A stretch of 64,000 nt of DNA from Miscanthus floridulus (lineage: Eukaryota; Streptophyta; Magnoliopsida; Poales; Poaceae): NCBI RefSeq assembly GCF_019320115.1, contig NC_089591.1, positions 56,916,078-56,980,077 on the forward strand, in the 5' to 3' direction. The notes under the pieces are model-generated. The model did no database searches. It was not told the origin of the DNA and saw only the letters and a program-made list of their open reading frames with translations. Of the stretch, positions 24,947 to 36,109 are shown piece by piece. How positions within the stretch are numbered: the stretch's first letter is position 1; each line of letters opens with the position of its first letter. The translations under genes were made by a program, and so were the position numbers.

Positions 24947-24962
24947 ATCTCCCCCTTTTTGG
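24947..24962 (-). promoter_or_regulatory. Polypurine tract of element C
   Basis: The reverse complement reads CCAAAAAGGGGGAGAT, abutting the 3' LTR. It is an almost uninterrupted purine run. Confidence 0.85.
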
Positions 24963-26257
24963 TGATTGATGCCAACATGACCAAAGCAAGCAAATAATAA
25001 GAATATGGAAGTTAAAAAACTACCTACTTGCTAGGATGCAATGCAAAGGGCAAGTTTATTTGATACTTAAAGATACCAATTGAAATCATATATGATATTA
25101 AAGGATACCAATTGAAGTCAATTGTAAGATATCAATTAAAACTAAATGAAAGCTTATCTTGCCCTTGCAAAAATCCCCATGTGGCATTATGGATTCCTAC
25201 AAATTTTACCATTACTTAGACTATTCCATAATCCACTTTCCTCCCTTTTCTCGGACCATTACCACTTGTAGACATCAACTTGATGCTTGCCTTTGGTCCT
25301 TCAAACTCTCCCCCTTTGGAATCAAACACCGAAAAGGAAGACATTAGTGGCACAAGGGAGGGTCAAACTTTGTGATCCTTTGTATGTAGAGTGAAATGGA
25401 TCACAAAATTTGACTCTCACATTATATAGACTAAGCTCCCCCTAAATATATGCATACATATGGTAGAAAGCAAAGCATATGCATAATTAGCAATTTATTA
25501 TACAAGAGAGTTTAATCTATATAATGCATGGAGAAAGCATATAAATATGAAATGAAATCAACATGATGATGCCAATTGAAGAATGATGCTTAACTCCGGG
25601 GACTCCAATTTCCTTACAATGAGACTACTACACATGTGATAGATTTGAAAAATTGATACCATTTGAAAAAGTGTTAGTCTCAAAGCATCCAAGTTGTAGA
25701 ATTACTCCCCCTAAATATGTGAACATAAATGTGGAACACTTTGTAGGAATCATGCACATTGATTTTAGAATCAAAATACCACTTGAAAGATGACATCTCA
25801 TGAATGTGAGAATCATTTTCAAAAATGATATCCGGGAGAGATTATCTACAATTTGGACTTTGGCACATATTAGATGAACAATTGTAAGACAAGCTATGTG
25901 TCATTCTCCTAGACAATTTTAAACCATGTAGGTTTGCTCTAAGGGTTAAAAATGAGACCGAGCAAGCCTACCATAAGATATACCTAATGTATGCATGACA
26001 AAAATATAAATATGCAAATGCAAACATAGGCATGAATAGTAACTAGTATGCTTAAGATATCAAATTGTAAGAAATACCAACTGAAAGAAGTACCAATTAA
26101 AGAGTAATAACATCTAGTTACCTAACATGGGAAGGGGAATTTGGGTCCATAGTATTCACTAACCCACTTGGCAATGATTTTGTCCATCATGATGCACCCC
26201 ATGAAATACACCCATACTTTGCCAAGTCTCCAAATTCCCCGAAGTCCATTGGACTTC
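24963..26257 (-). other. Untranslated region between gag and 3' LTR of element C
   Basis: No coding sequence is seen. The word CTCCCCCTAAATAT (rc polypurine-like) recurs at about 25435 and 25704, and variants of TACCAATTGAA recur. The left SIRE fragment shows a similar CTCCCCCTAAAT at 4212, so extra PPT-like tracts look like a family trait. Confidence 0.55.
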
Positions 26258-28405
26258 TCACTTCCCTTTCGGGATCCAAACCTTCTTGGTGCTTTTCATG
26301 TTGGAAATGATTTCCTTTGGCACCCAAAAGCATTTGACCCCATTGTTGGCTTGCTTGTTCACCTTGATGGCCACCACCTTGTCATTTTTCTTTTTCTTCA
26401 AGAGATAAGGTGTAGAGGCCTTCTTGTCCACCTTGTTGGTGTAGGTGTTGGAGAGCTTGCTTGTTTGCTTTTTCTCTTTCTTCTTTGCTCCTCCCCCATT
26501 CTTCACCTTGCACTCATAGGACTTGTGACCTTGCTTATGGCACACGTAACAAACCACAATTTGTCCTTCATCAAGCTTCTTCACTCCCTTGATGGTGTTA
26601 TCTTGATGAAGTTGGGTTTGCTTCGCCTTGCCTTTTACTTGAGTCAAGTCCTTGGTGAGGCGAGCTACTTCTTGCTTGAGTTGCTCATTCTCCCTTGCAA
26701 CCTCTTGTGTGCATGTATATACAACAACTTTCTCAACACAAACTTGGTTGCACAAAGGTGAGTCTAAACATAAATCATTACAAGAAGTAGAGGCATCCTT
26801 TTTAGACAAGTTAAAGATAGAACTTTTCTTTTTAGATGCCTTGGTGGGGGTTGTGCTAACGACTTCAAGATTGGCAACTTTATTAGTTAGCTCATCACAA
26901 TGTTTGCACATGGTTTCCATTTTAGCAAGCAAACTATTATATGCTTCTTGTGAGCTAGCTAACTTTTCTTTTAATTTTTCATTTTTCTTTACAAGTTGTT
27001 CATCCTTGATTGTGCATGCATTTATTGTTGCACTAGCCTCAAGTTTCTCAATTTTAGTAGATAGTTCAACATTGAGATTAGCAAAGTTCTCATAATGTTT
27101 AAGCAAGGTTTTGTATGCTTTTTATGAACTATCTAGCTTTTCTTTTAAACTTTTGAGCTTCTTTTATTGACTAATGCAAGCTTTAGCATAATTAAGATTT
27201 TCTTGCACAATTTTATGATAAGAAGGCATATCATCATCACTATCACTCTCACTAGAGGAAGAGCTTTCGTTACCTCATGCCATAAGGCACACACGAGAAG
27301 AGCTTGATGATGAGTGCTTGTGGCCTCGCCTCTTGTGATGGGGTTCTTCTTCACTTGAAGAATCATCCCATGACCTTATTGACGTGAGAGCTTGATTCTT
27401 GCACGCCTTCTTCTTTGTCTTGGGTGTGGGCTTGTTTGGACAAACTTCCACAAAGTGCCCCAACTCGCCGCATCCATAGCATCCTCTCTTTCTTTGCTCA
27501 TTTCTTTGATTTGTGAAAATGAAATCTTGGATTTGGATGGGCACACCCTTGACATTTAGCCTTTGGATCATCTTCTCCACCTTGTTGATAAGTTTGATTG
27601 ATTCTTCATCAAGGTCGGAGGTGGAGGAGGAAGATTGATCATCATCACTTGAATCGTCATCATCATCATCATCGTCGTCATCTTCTTCTTCATCTTCACT
27701 TGAGGAGCTTGAGCCTGAGCTTGTCTCAACTTGCTTGCCCTTCATCTTCTTTTTCTCGCTACATGTGAGAGTCTTGCCTTTGCTTGATGAAGAGGCTTCT
27801 TCTTGACCCATCTTACATGACATTTCAAATGCCACTAACTTGCCAATGACTATGCCCGGGGTCATGTTGCTCAAGTCCTCCATGTTCTGAAGGATGGTGA
27901 TGATGCTTGCATATTTCTTTTGTGGTAGTACAGAGATGATCTTCCTCATGATGTCCGCATCATCTAGCTTTAATAATCCTATAGAATGGAGCTCATTGAT
28001 AATTAGATTCAAACGAGAATACATATCACGAACAAGATCATCATCATTCATAGTAAAGGAATCATAGTTTTGCTTTGCTAGACAATGTTTTTGCTCATGG
28101 ACATTGCTTGTGCCATCATGGAGCTCTTGGAGTTTTAACCAAATTTCATGTGCCATATTTAAAGTGAATACTTGGTTAAAAACATCCATACTAAGTGATT
28201 CAAACAAGCAATTTTTAGCTCTAGCATTGAAGTGCATTTCTTTTTTATCACTCTTTGTGGGGTTTTCGGGATTCTTGATGGGTTTCATCCCATCACGAGT
28301 GACTCTCCATACACCCAAATCAACCGCCTCAAGGTGACAAGCCATTCTAACTTTATAGTATGGGAAGTTAGTGCCGTCAAAGTGCAGAGGCCTAGCGGTA
28401 TCCAT
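26258..28405 (-). pseudogene. Gag of element C (SIRE type), with premature stops
   Basis: The start is ATG 28405 (MDTARPLHFDGTNFPYYK), 65 bp inside the LTR end; upstream in-frame sequence is LTR. The UBN2/copia-Gag region follows (ARAKNCLFESLS, IWLKLQELHDG, LNLIINELHSIG, VLPQKKYASIITIL). Then come a Ser/Asp-acidic stretch (about 27600-27700), a CCHC knuckle CYGCGELGHFVEVC, and SSSRVCLMA ended by TGA at 27275. The frame goes on through at least one more stop (27122-27124) into a coiled coil, a second knuckle CYVCHKQGHKSYEC, and the tail WVPKEII/KKVWIPKGK. Gag assembles particles around element RNA; this copy could not make full-length protein. Confidence 0.85.
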
Positions 28406-28469
28406 CCCAACCACTCTAAATAGGGTCGGCTCAACGGCGGTTAAGCCAAAGGTCCAAATTGAGCCAACC

Positions 28470-28482
28470 GGCTCTAATACCA
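28470..28482 (-). promoter_or_regulatory. Primer-binding site of element C
   Basis: The reverse complement reads TGGTATTAGAGCC, two bases inside the 5' LTR end. It matches the initiator-Met tRNA site with one change. Confidence 0.85.
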
Positions 28483-28484
28483 AT

Positions 28485-29895
28485 TGAAGGGACCGTGACA
28501 CCTAAGAGGGGGGGGGGTGAATTAGGCAACTTAAAAATTATAACTCTAAACTATGGCCTCTTTTTCTAACCTTAGCAAAACCTATGCAAAAGATAAACTA
28601 TCTAAATGTGCAACTACGGTTTTGCTAGTGTGTTGCTATCTCTACCACAAATGTAGTAAAGTAATCAATGTAAATACAGAAGCTAAAGAGCAAGGTAGAG
28701 ATATGCAAACTCCCGTCGACGACTCTGGTATTTTTACCACGGTATCGAGAAGCATGTAAGCTTCCCCCTAGTCCTCGTTGGAGCCCCTCGCAAGGAATCC
28801 CTCGCAAGGGCCAAGCTCTCAGTCGGGTAACTCCGTAGATAGCCTCGGGCCTTCCCCACGCGCAAGTGGGTCTCTGACGTGCCTTCTGGCAAGCCTCTCC
28901 CGGATGCTCCCCACCGTCTTCACTATCAAGCTTCCAGCCAAAACGCCGCGGGCCTTGTTCCCTCCAATACACGGTGGTGGCCACACCACAAACATGGTTG
29001 GTGTGATCTTGCAAGACTTCAAGCCCCTCCAATGTACAACAATGGTGCTCGCAAGCACCGGATGGTAAGAGGTATGTAAACCTCACTAAACACTAGGCCT
29101 AAACCTAGAGCAAGCGCATAAGCGGTGGTCTAATCAACCTAAGCACTTCGCAAAGCACCTACGCTAATCACCTGATGAAACACTAAGCACTATGCAAGTG
29201 GAGATCACTAAAATGGTGTATCAATACCCTTGGTATGTTTCCTCAGCTCCACTCTCATCAAATGGCCGGTTGGGGGTTGTATTTATAAGCCCCACTAAGA
29301 AAGTAGCCGTTGGGGTCAAATTCCCATGAAACTGCTACTGACTGGGCGCTGAATCATCCTGATCGGACATGTCCGGTCGTCCCGACTGTTGAGCTGGCAA
29401 TATACTGATCAGACGCTGGCCAGCGTCCGGTCGCCTGCCACCGGATGTGTCCGGTCGTAGATTTGCCGCTCTAGAACCTTACTGTACTCGATTGAACGCT
29501 GTTGTCATACATCTGGTTAGTTGCTGCCAGTGTCCGGTCCAGTGTCCGGTCGCCTGTCTACTGAGCCACTTGCCCAGCGTCCAGTCGCAGCGTCCGATTG
29601 CTTGTCCAGCATCTGGTCACCATGGTGAGCTCATTTCTTCATGATCTTGCATACGGCTTGGTTCCAATCTTCATGCTTGGACTTTGCTTGATCTCTTGGG
29701 TCTTCTCTTGTGCTCCTAAGGTTTTGCTTGAGGTGTTGATCATCAGATCATCACATCGCCTTCGTCCAAGTTACGTCTTGCACCCTATTGAACTACAAAA
29801 CAAACACTTGCAAATTCATTAGTCCAATTTGGTTGTGTTGATCATCAAACACCAAAAATCCAAAGTAAATGGGCCAAGGGTCCATTTTCCTTACA
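28485..29895 (-). repeat. 5' LTR of element C
   Basis: 1411 bp, with intact TGTAAGG...CCCTTCA ends on the minus strand. It holds a 16-bp tandem duplication (CCCTCGCAAGGAAT-type, 28786-28810) absent from the 3' LTR. The minus-strand TATA box is at 29278-29289, with the CCGGAC-type array at about 29338-29620. Confidence 0.85.
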
Positions 29896-32200
29896 ATAAC
29901 AAATGCGGAATTAAAAATATTGGTCTAGCCAAGACTACACCCCTCTATCTAAGTTATCAAGCACCTTGAAAAGATTCTAAACAAGCAACTAAGGTGTTGG
30001 GCTAGCTAGAGCACACCTAACCAATTCTAGGAGCAAGGTCACACAATCCTATGCCACTAGTACTTCAAGCTCGGGGGAGCTCCTACAGAACTAGTAAGCA
30101 AAAGCACAGAGCTCCTAAGCTCACTAGCAATGCTCAACAACAAGGCAACTAATGCCAAATTAGAGAGCACAAATTACTTAGCTGCACAAACTAAGCAATG
30201 TGACTAATAAGGTTACTAAAACCAAATTTGCCACACAAGGGACCTACTTCTATGCTACACAAGCAAGAAGGTAACTAGCAAGCTACTAAAGCTAAACTAG
30301 TCACAAGATCAACTACAATGGCACAATGTAAATGAAAGTAATACAAGCTTGTGTTGCGCGGAATGCAAACCACCGAGAAGATGATGAAGACAATGTTGAC
30401 ACAGTGATTTTCTCCCAAGGTTCACTTAGTTGCCACCAAGCTACATCCCCATTGTGTTGACCGCTCACTTGGTGGTTTGGTGGCTAATTGTCATCACCTG
30501 CCAAGCTCGCACGTCGGGCACCGCAAAAACCTACCCCAAAAGTGAGGGTAGCTCAATGACACGCTCAACTAGAGTTTCTCTTCGTGATCCCCATAGGGTG
30601 AGCACAATCCCACTCACAAATCCTCCCCTAGAGCACCGCATAATGTTCTCGTGCTTCAACAGAGTCACAAGGCACCAAGTCGTCTAGGAGGTGGCAACCT
30701 CTAAGAGTAACAAGCACCATTGGCTTGCAACACGATCACCTAGTGCCACTCGATGTAATCTCATGATGCAATCGCACTAGAATCGCTCACTCACTCAATC
30801 GGATGATCACTATCAAGCATAAGTGAGTTAGAGGGCTCCCAAGCACTCCCCAAGAATGCTCAACCAGCCAAATGCCTGAGCTCCACCTCTATTTATAGCC
30901 CTCAAGCTAAATAGAGTCGTTGAAGCAAAGATCCCTTTTCCATGAGGGCACCAAACATGGTGGTGGTGGCACGACCCTAGGGGTGGCAGTGCCCCTTCAA
31001 TGGTCACATAACGGCTAGGTTGAGTGGTCATGGGCACTGGACAGGGGTGGCGGTGCCACCCCACCCAACACCCTAAAAACCCTTCTCTCTAGAAAAATAG
31101 TGTGGTGCACCGCCGTCACCATGGCGGTGACCCCCTCGCCTCAGCACCGAACTCACCACCCTTGGGAAAAAAGTGGCGGTGCCATCGGACAACACTTGGC
31201 GGTGCACCGCCCTACACATGGTGGTGTACACCATCATGTCCGGTGATAGGCCTTCTGCTGCTGCTCGAAACCAAGTCCAGGTGGGCACCACCCTAGGGGT
31301 GGCGGTGCCACCGGACAAGGTACGATGGTGCTAGCTCCAACCCCTGCTCTTGGCCTCGACCAACCGGTCACGGTGCACCGGACAGGGGGTGGTGGTGCCC
31401 CTAGGGCAGCACCCCAAGCCCGGTTCCACCTCCTTTCTTCACCTTTCGACTTCTTTGCAAATCTGCTAACACCACCCAGTGATCACCACCTTGTGCTCGT
31501 GTGTTAGCTTTTCACAATCATTTTTCTAAAGGATTAGCACTCTTTTCTCAACGCCACTCGATCCTAACATGTATGCAAAGTTAGGTCACTCAAATGGCAC
31601 TAGATGACCAATATACAAACAAGTTTGCTCCTCTTAATAGTATGGTCATCTATCCTAAACCCAGTCATGCACTTCTCTACAAAACCTTTGACCAGTGAAA
31701 TAAAATGCCCTACAAATTACCTTTGCCTTGCGCATTCCATTCCATCTCCTCCATCGTTGATGCAACACATGCACCAACCAATCACCAAATGAAATGATCC
31801 ACTTCATATCATCACGTAACTGTATTGGTTCATCGATCTTGACCTCACTTGCTTTTCACCATTGCCTTCGTCCATCGGCGCCAAGTCTTGCTCAAGCTTC
31901 ACCGCCATACGGTCCATCACTCCAAAGCCTCCAGCGTGCCCTTTACGCTTGCAACCAGTCCATCAAGTCAAGTCTTGTCTTGATCTTCTCCACCTTAGTC
32001 ACATGACTCAACATCATGTCTCATATACAATGAGCTCCTTCATCACATGTGTGAGCCTTGCAACAAATCCAAGCCATCTTGAACGTCATGGCATGAGTTG
32101 CTCACATAAGTACCTATGGACTAATCATCTGTGTAACACATATTAGTCCACTTAAGGTTGTCACTCAATTACCAAAACCAAACAAGGACCTTTCAATGAG

Positions 32201-32797
32201 CTTCTCAATGTCCCACTTATCTAGCTGTAAGTTGTAATTAACAACAAAAGTCTCATACTCTTTGGGCAAAGATGCAAAAACCAAATGAATTAGGAACTCA
32301 TCCTTGAGCCCCAAGTCCATTGGCTTGAGCTTGGATGTCGTGTTGCTCATCTTCAATATGTGCTCTCTAATCCCTCCACCAGAGTATTTCTCATTGACTA
32401 ACTTCTTAATAAGAGTGCTTGCATAAGCCTTTGAAGAGCCAGTGAACTGACTCTCCACCTTCTTGAGATACTCAGTAGCGGTGGTACATTCTAGGATTGA
32501 ACCCCTTATTGGATCCTCAACGGAGCCCTTAATCATCATCAAACACTTACGGTTTGAACTATCCCACTTCGCACGATCAAGGTCGTACTTCATTCTTACT
32601 TCTGCATGGTCACACTGTCGAGTAGTGAAAGCTACATCAGTCTCATTTGCCTCCCTCATCGGGTCCACTGGCTCAGTGGGACATGGAGAGATAAGTGCTA
32701 GATCATTGTTAGACAACGCAAGTGCTATCTCAAGCTTCTCTCGTCATACGTTATAGTTGCTTCCATTGAGAGGCGGAATGAACGAGATAAACGTCAT
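32201..32797 (-). pseudogene. Copia A gag, N-terminal part
   Basis: The frame starts at ATG 32797 (MTFISFIPPLNGSNY), then meets TGA at 32744-32746 where copia Gags have Trp (NYxxW). It continues with the UBN2/retrotran_gag region: ATTRQCDHAEV-like, GSILECTTATEYLKKVESQF, YASTLIKKLVNEKYSGGGIREHIL, and FLIHLVFASLPKEYETFVVNYN. It stops at the target site of solo LTR B; the remainder, including the zinc knuckle, lies left of 23459. The forward copia copy has the same stop at the same codon (48726). Confidence 0.8.
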
Positions 32798-33940
32798 TGG
32801 GTTGTAGCCTGAAACAACGTTAGAGAAAGTGAGAAACAGCTGACATAATAATTGCATGCCATAATTTAACGTCGGTCAAAATTAAAACATACAATATACT
32901 TCTACGTTAATTCTACATCACCGTTGGGCAGAAATAGAACTAATGCATAGAAAAACTCATGAATAAAAGATTATAACATTGCTATTATCAACGTTAGTAA
33001 GAAAAGTAACAATACCAAAATTTAATTTAAACAAATATGACTACTCCTCCAATTAAAATTTTCCCGTTGGTTTCAATTTAATTAGAGGATAAACATAATC
33101 ATAGCAGTGGAAACGAGAAAAAATAAAATATCCTTCTTGTTCAGAAGCATTTCCTTTAACTCATCTACTTTCTAAAAAATTCATCACGTTTGTGCAAATT
33201 TTACTAGAGATTTAAACTTCAAAATTTGTCTAAAATTCATCAAATAAATAAAGGAAAAGCATCTGAAAATTATAAAACTTAAACTTCATTTCTTCTTTAT
33301 TTATTCAATCCAATGGCTAAAGGAGCCCGTGGCCCACTCAAGTACAGCGCGTACTGGTGGCCCAGGCCCCAACGTGGGCCTAGGCCGAGATTCCGTTCGC
33401 CCGCCTGGGTAGGAAAGGGCCCGGCCAATCATAGCCGTTGATGTCGATCCGACGGCGCTCCGCGCACATCGGCCGAACAAAACGGCGCAAGTCGCCTCCC
33501 CCTGAAACCCTAAGTCCATTCCCTTCCTCCCCTTTCTTTCTCTTCACTGCAGCGCCCGAAGACAATGGAGCGACGGCCGTGCAGTGATGGACGGAGGAAA
33601 GAAGATACAGGGTCACTGTGGGGCCCCTCGCCGGCACACGTGCTTGCCCATGGCTGAGAGCGCCACCGTCGAGCGGCCTTGTGGCGACAACCTTGACCGC
33701 TGAGCTTGAGGCGGGGCCACGCGGTGGTGTGGCCTCCCTGGACAGGGCTCGGGTGCTACGTCCTGCGCGACATCGGCGGTGGCGACAGCAACAGGTGAGC
33801 CCAGGTAGGCCCCTGTGCTCTCCATCCTTCTTTCTAGGGTTAGGGTTAGGGTTTTGATCGAAATCACAAATCGAATCATCTCCTTCTACTTTCTACCCCA
33901 ATCTAGATCTACACACTAGTTAAGGCTCAACTGATACCAA
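32798..33940 (-). other. Leader of copia A with degenerate primer site and telomere-like repeats
   Basis: Untranslated leader, matching the forward copy's 47427-48674 in parts (for example CACCGTTGGGCAGAAATAG). The primer site next to the LTR (rc of 33929-33940, TTGGTATCAGTT) is partly decayed. TTAGGGTTAGGG at about 33837-33851 is a telomere-like run. The ORFs in the GC-rich part (33300-33880) are unrecognised and differ from those of the sister copy. Confidence 0.65.
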
Positions 33941-34952
33941 TGTTAAAATAGTAGGATCTCCTAAGAGTGGATCAGTGGGTAAAACTTCCTTATTGGTGAA
34001 CAAAACCGTAGACATTGGACCTAGAACCGATAGATCTAAAAGAAGAGAAGATTCCCCAGGTACTAAGGGGTCCCCCCTGCCCCCGAATCTTCATCCTCAG
34101 AAGAGCCCTCCCCTCTTTTTTGTTTCTTTGACTCGGGCAAGCCTTCTGAGGTTCCTGCTTCCCTCACCCCTTTTTGATCCTCGACAAGAGGGGGGGTCAT
34201 CGGGATTGGGGTATCGGGCTCGTCGCGGTCCGCATGTTCGTACTTCCGCTGGAGGTTGTCCACAACCTGCCAGAACTGGCTTTCCTAACCGTTCTCCTAA
34301 AAATCTAGCCTTTCATTTTCTTCGACCTTATCTTTGATTGCCTTTTATGAAGTCGCACTGGGAGCTAGTGCTTGCTATCTCAGAATAGCTCCATGGATCT
34401 CATCGGAAATGTTTGGTGCTTCTTGGGGCTTCTTTGGCGACCGTGAAGTCACCGGATGAATTGCCGAGTAGATAGATCTGATCCTTCCTTTCTATAGGAA
34501 ATGGCTGATGTTGCTAAGTCACCTTCCGTTGCTCTTGCATCATCCCTTTTCCAATTCTGTATGGTGAGATGTCACCAACCATCAGCGGGCTTGGAGGAAG
34601 AGCTCAACGTAGCCATGGCGAAGGTGATGCAGTCTGGGTCGGTGGTGTCACGGTTACGGTGTTGAGGTCGGTCGCAGTGCAGTGGTGGCGCAGAGGCGGC
34701 GATGAAGACGGCGGTGGAGCTTCCGGTCGCTTCAACGCTGCCCTCTTAGATCAGATTAGGGTTAGGAATGCAGGTGGGGTTTGTGGCGGCTACAGTGAAC
34801 CTCGTACTCAGCGCCCTGGCCCCGACCTTCCTCTTTATAGCACTGCGTGACGGGGGCTCACCAACCATAATTGGGTTGGGCGCCCCCGATCAGGGCACGG
34901 ATCAAATGCCCAAATTGACCATTGAGTCAACTTGGTGGAGATCAACCTAACA
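33941..34952 (-). repeat. 5' LTR of copia A, interrupted by foreign sequence
   Basis: The edges are TGTTAAAATAG (33941) and CCTAACA (34952). Without 34051-34562 it would be about 500 bp, equal to the family's other LTRs (491-493 bp). Confidence 0.8.
34051..34562. other. 512-bp filler inside the copia A 5' LTR
   Basis: The left LTR at 19262-19305 shows the uninterrupted sequence. Here about 16 bp of LTR is missing and 512 bp replaces it, with no target duplication or terminal repeats. This looks like double-strand-break repair filler. On the minus strand it carries an acidic/charged frame (34063-34263) that may come from a gypsy-type gag; that origin is a guess. Confidence 0.55.
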
Positions 34953-35365
34953 CTCCACTATCCATCGGATATTGGTGAAGTCTTGCACATTCGGTGACAA
35001 GAAGATGACGAGGTCGTCGGGGTACATGGAAGCCCGGTGCTTAATTGTATCCGGTAATGGAGTGAACACCGCCCGGCGGTCGGCCTCGGCGATGAGCGCG
35101 TTCAGTACCTCCATGACGATCATGAACAAAAGTGGCAACATCGGGTCGCCCTGCCGCAGTCCGCGGGCATGGCAGATGCGGTTCCCGGGGCGTCCATTGA
35201 CCAATACTTTGGTGCTTGTGGTACTTAACATTGTCGAAATCCAGTCCCACCATCTAATCGGGAAGCTGGCGTGCTCTAGGACCTCTAGCAGGAACGGCCA
35301 GGCCAATGAATCGAAGGCCTTGGCGAGGTCGACTTTGAGCAGCACCGTCTGGCATCGACGTCAGC
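34953..35365 (-). pseudogene. LINE reverse transcriptase fragment 2
   Basis: The minus-strand frame reads LLKVDLAKAFDSLAW (catalytic Asp motif A), then GLRQGDPMLPLLFMIVMEVL, and YPDDLVIF, where the usual YADD has Pro. It is a plant L1-type RT without endonuclease or C-terminal domains. It is cut on the left by copia A and on the right by unrelated sequence near 35365. It is a different copy from LINE fragment 1, on the opposite strand. Confidence 0.8.
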
Positions 35366-35425
35366 TGTACAGCTCTGAAGGATTCGTTGGGAATGATGTG
35401 AAGTACCACAGTAAACCCGTCCTTA

Positions 35426-35620
35426 GGCCAGTCTCAGTGGGGGTTTCATAGCCCAGTTTTCAACACACCTATATTTTAGAAACAGTGCAGAAGAGTTTTA
35501 TCCTCATGAAACTCTCTCTACTTCCATGAAACCTTCGTAATCTCTCTCTTCATCAATACAGTGACATGTCAGCGTATTTAATGCTCATAAAACTCTATGA
35601 AACCCTCATTGAGATTGGCC
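35426..35620. mobile_element. Tourist-like MITE (195 bp)
   Basis: Terminal inverted repeats: GGCCAGTCTCAGTGGGGGTT at the left and, inverted, GGCCAATCTCAATGAGGGTT at the right, both followed by TCAT. Flanking TTA/ATA is near, but not exactly, a 3-bp duplication. Confidence 0.75.
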
Positions 35621-35800
35621 ATATAATTCTTTCGAATACATGATTGTGAGTGCATGAAGGTTTGCGTAGCCATAGTGATGAGGCCACTGTTAAAATAAAG
35701 TCAAAGTGAAGCAAATAAAATCTTTGTAGAAAAACACTTCCGTTTATGGGACAAATTAATCACTGTTAGGCATAAGTTTCCAAGGTTCGTACTAGTTTAT

Positions 35801-35950
35801 TACTATATATGTTCCTAAATAAGTCAATTTTTAGAGTTACCTTCAGTCAAAAATTTTAAGTTTAATCGAATTTATAGAAAAAACACAAAGATATGGCATC
35901 AAATTAGTTAATGAGATCCAAATATTTTCAAACTTTGATAGGGAGGCGTA
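35801..35950. mobile_element. Decayed Stowaway-like MITE
   Basis: CCTAAATAAGTCAATTTTTAG at the left and AAACTTTGATAGGGAGG at the right are the inner and outer words of grass Stowaway elements. The outer TIR bases are lost on the left. Nothing else is seen in 35621-36100. Confidence 0.45.
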
Positions 35951-36109
35951 GCATGAATGCAGATGTTCCATTTTAGCTCCAATTACATCATCAATTGTCA
36001 TAAGATTAAACTTAGTATTCTATATTAGGAATGAATATAGATATCCATATTACAAGTTCTAGTGGACATATAGATCCAAATAATTCGGATTTTTAGGCTT
36101 CCGCGCAGA

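Larger units (their letters stand above)
23539..29895 (-). mobile_element. Complete gag-only SIRE-type element C (non-autonomous copia), TSD ATAAC
   Basis: On the minus strand: 5' LTR (29895-28485), primer-binding site, gag (28405-26258), a 1.3 kb untranslated region, a perfect polypurine tract, and 3' LTR (24946-23539). ATAAC repeats at 23534-23538 and 29896-29900 prove a single intact insertion. There is no protease, integrase, RT or RNase H anywhere, yet terminal signals are complete. This is the 'TR-GAG' type of non-autonomous element. LTR divergence is about 4% over the first 160 bp compared by eye, so it is older than the 10 kb LARD-like element. Confidence 0.9.
23465..32195 (-). mobile_element. 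SIRE-type solo LTR B (2.37 kb without nested element), TSD ATGAG
   Basis: The plus-strand edges are TGTAGGGTCGAG at 23465 and GGACCTTTCA ending at 32195. Perfect 5-bp repeats ATGAG lie at 23460-23464 and 32196-32200, so boundaries are firm. Element C is inserted 74 bp inside the left edge. There is no internal region of its own. A minus-strand TATA box (CTATAAATAG, rc of 30889-30898) is preceded in transcription sense by an array of GGTGGCGGTGCC/CCGGACA-like units (30958-31400). ORFs in 29901-32190 have no recognisable content. It separates copia A gag from pol. Confidence 0.85.
19204..34952 (-). mobile_element. Ty1/copia retrotransposon A (reverse), carrying nested insertions
   Basis: Order on the minus strand: 5' LTR (34952-33941), degenerate primer site, leader, gag (32797-32201), interruption by solo LTR B, zinc knuckle and protease (23459 onward), integrase, RT and RNase H (to 19865), polypurine tract, and 3' LTR (19683-19204, truncated). 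Integrase before RT is the copia order. It is the same family as the forward element at 46936-53490, as LTR, leader and protein all match. Without insertions B/C and the 34051-34562 filler it would be about 6.5 kb. Flanks do not match: LINE fragment 1 on the left is on the + strand, LINE fragment 2 on the right is on the minus strand. Confidence 0.85.
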
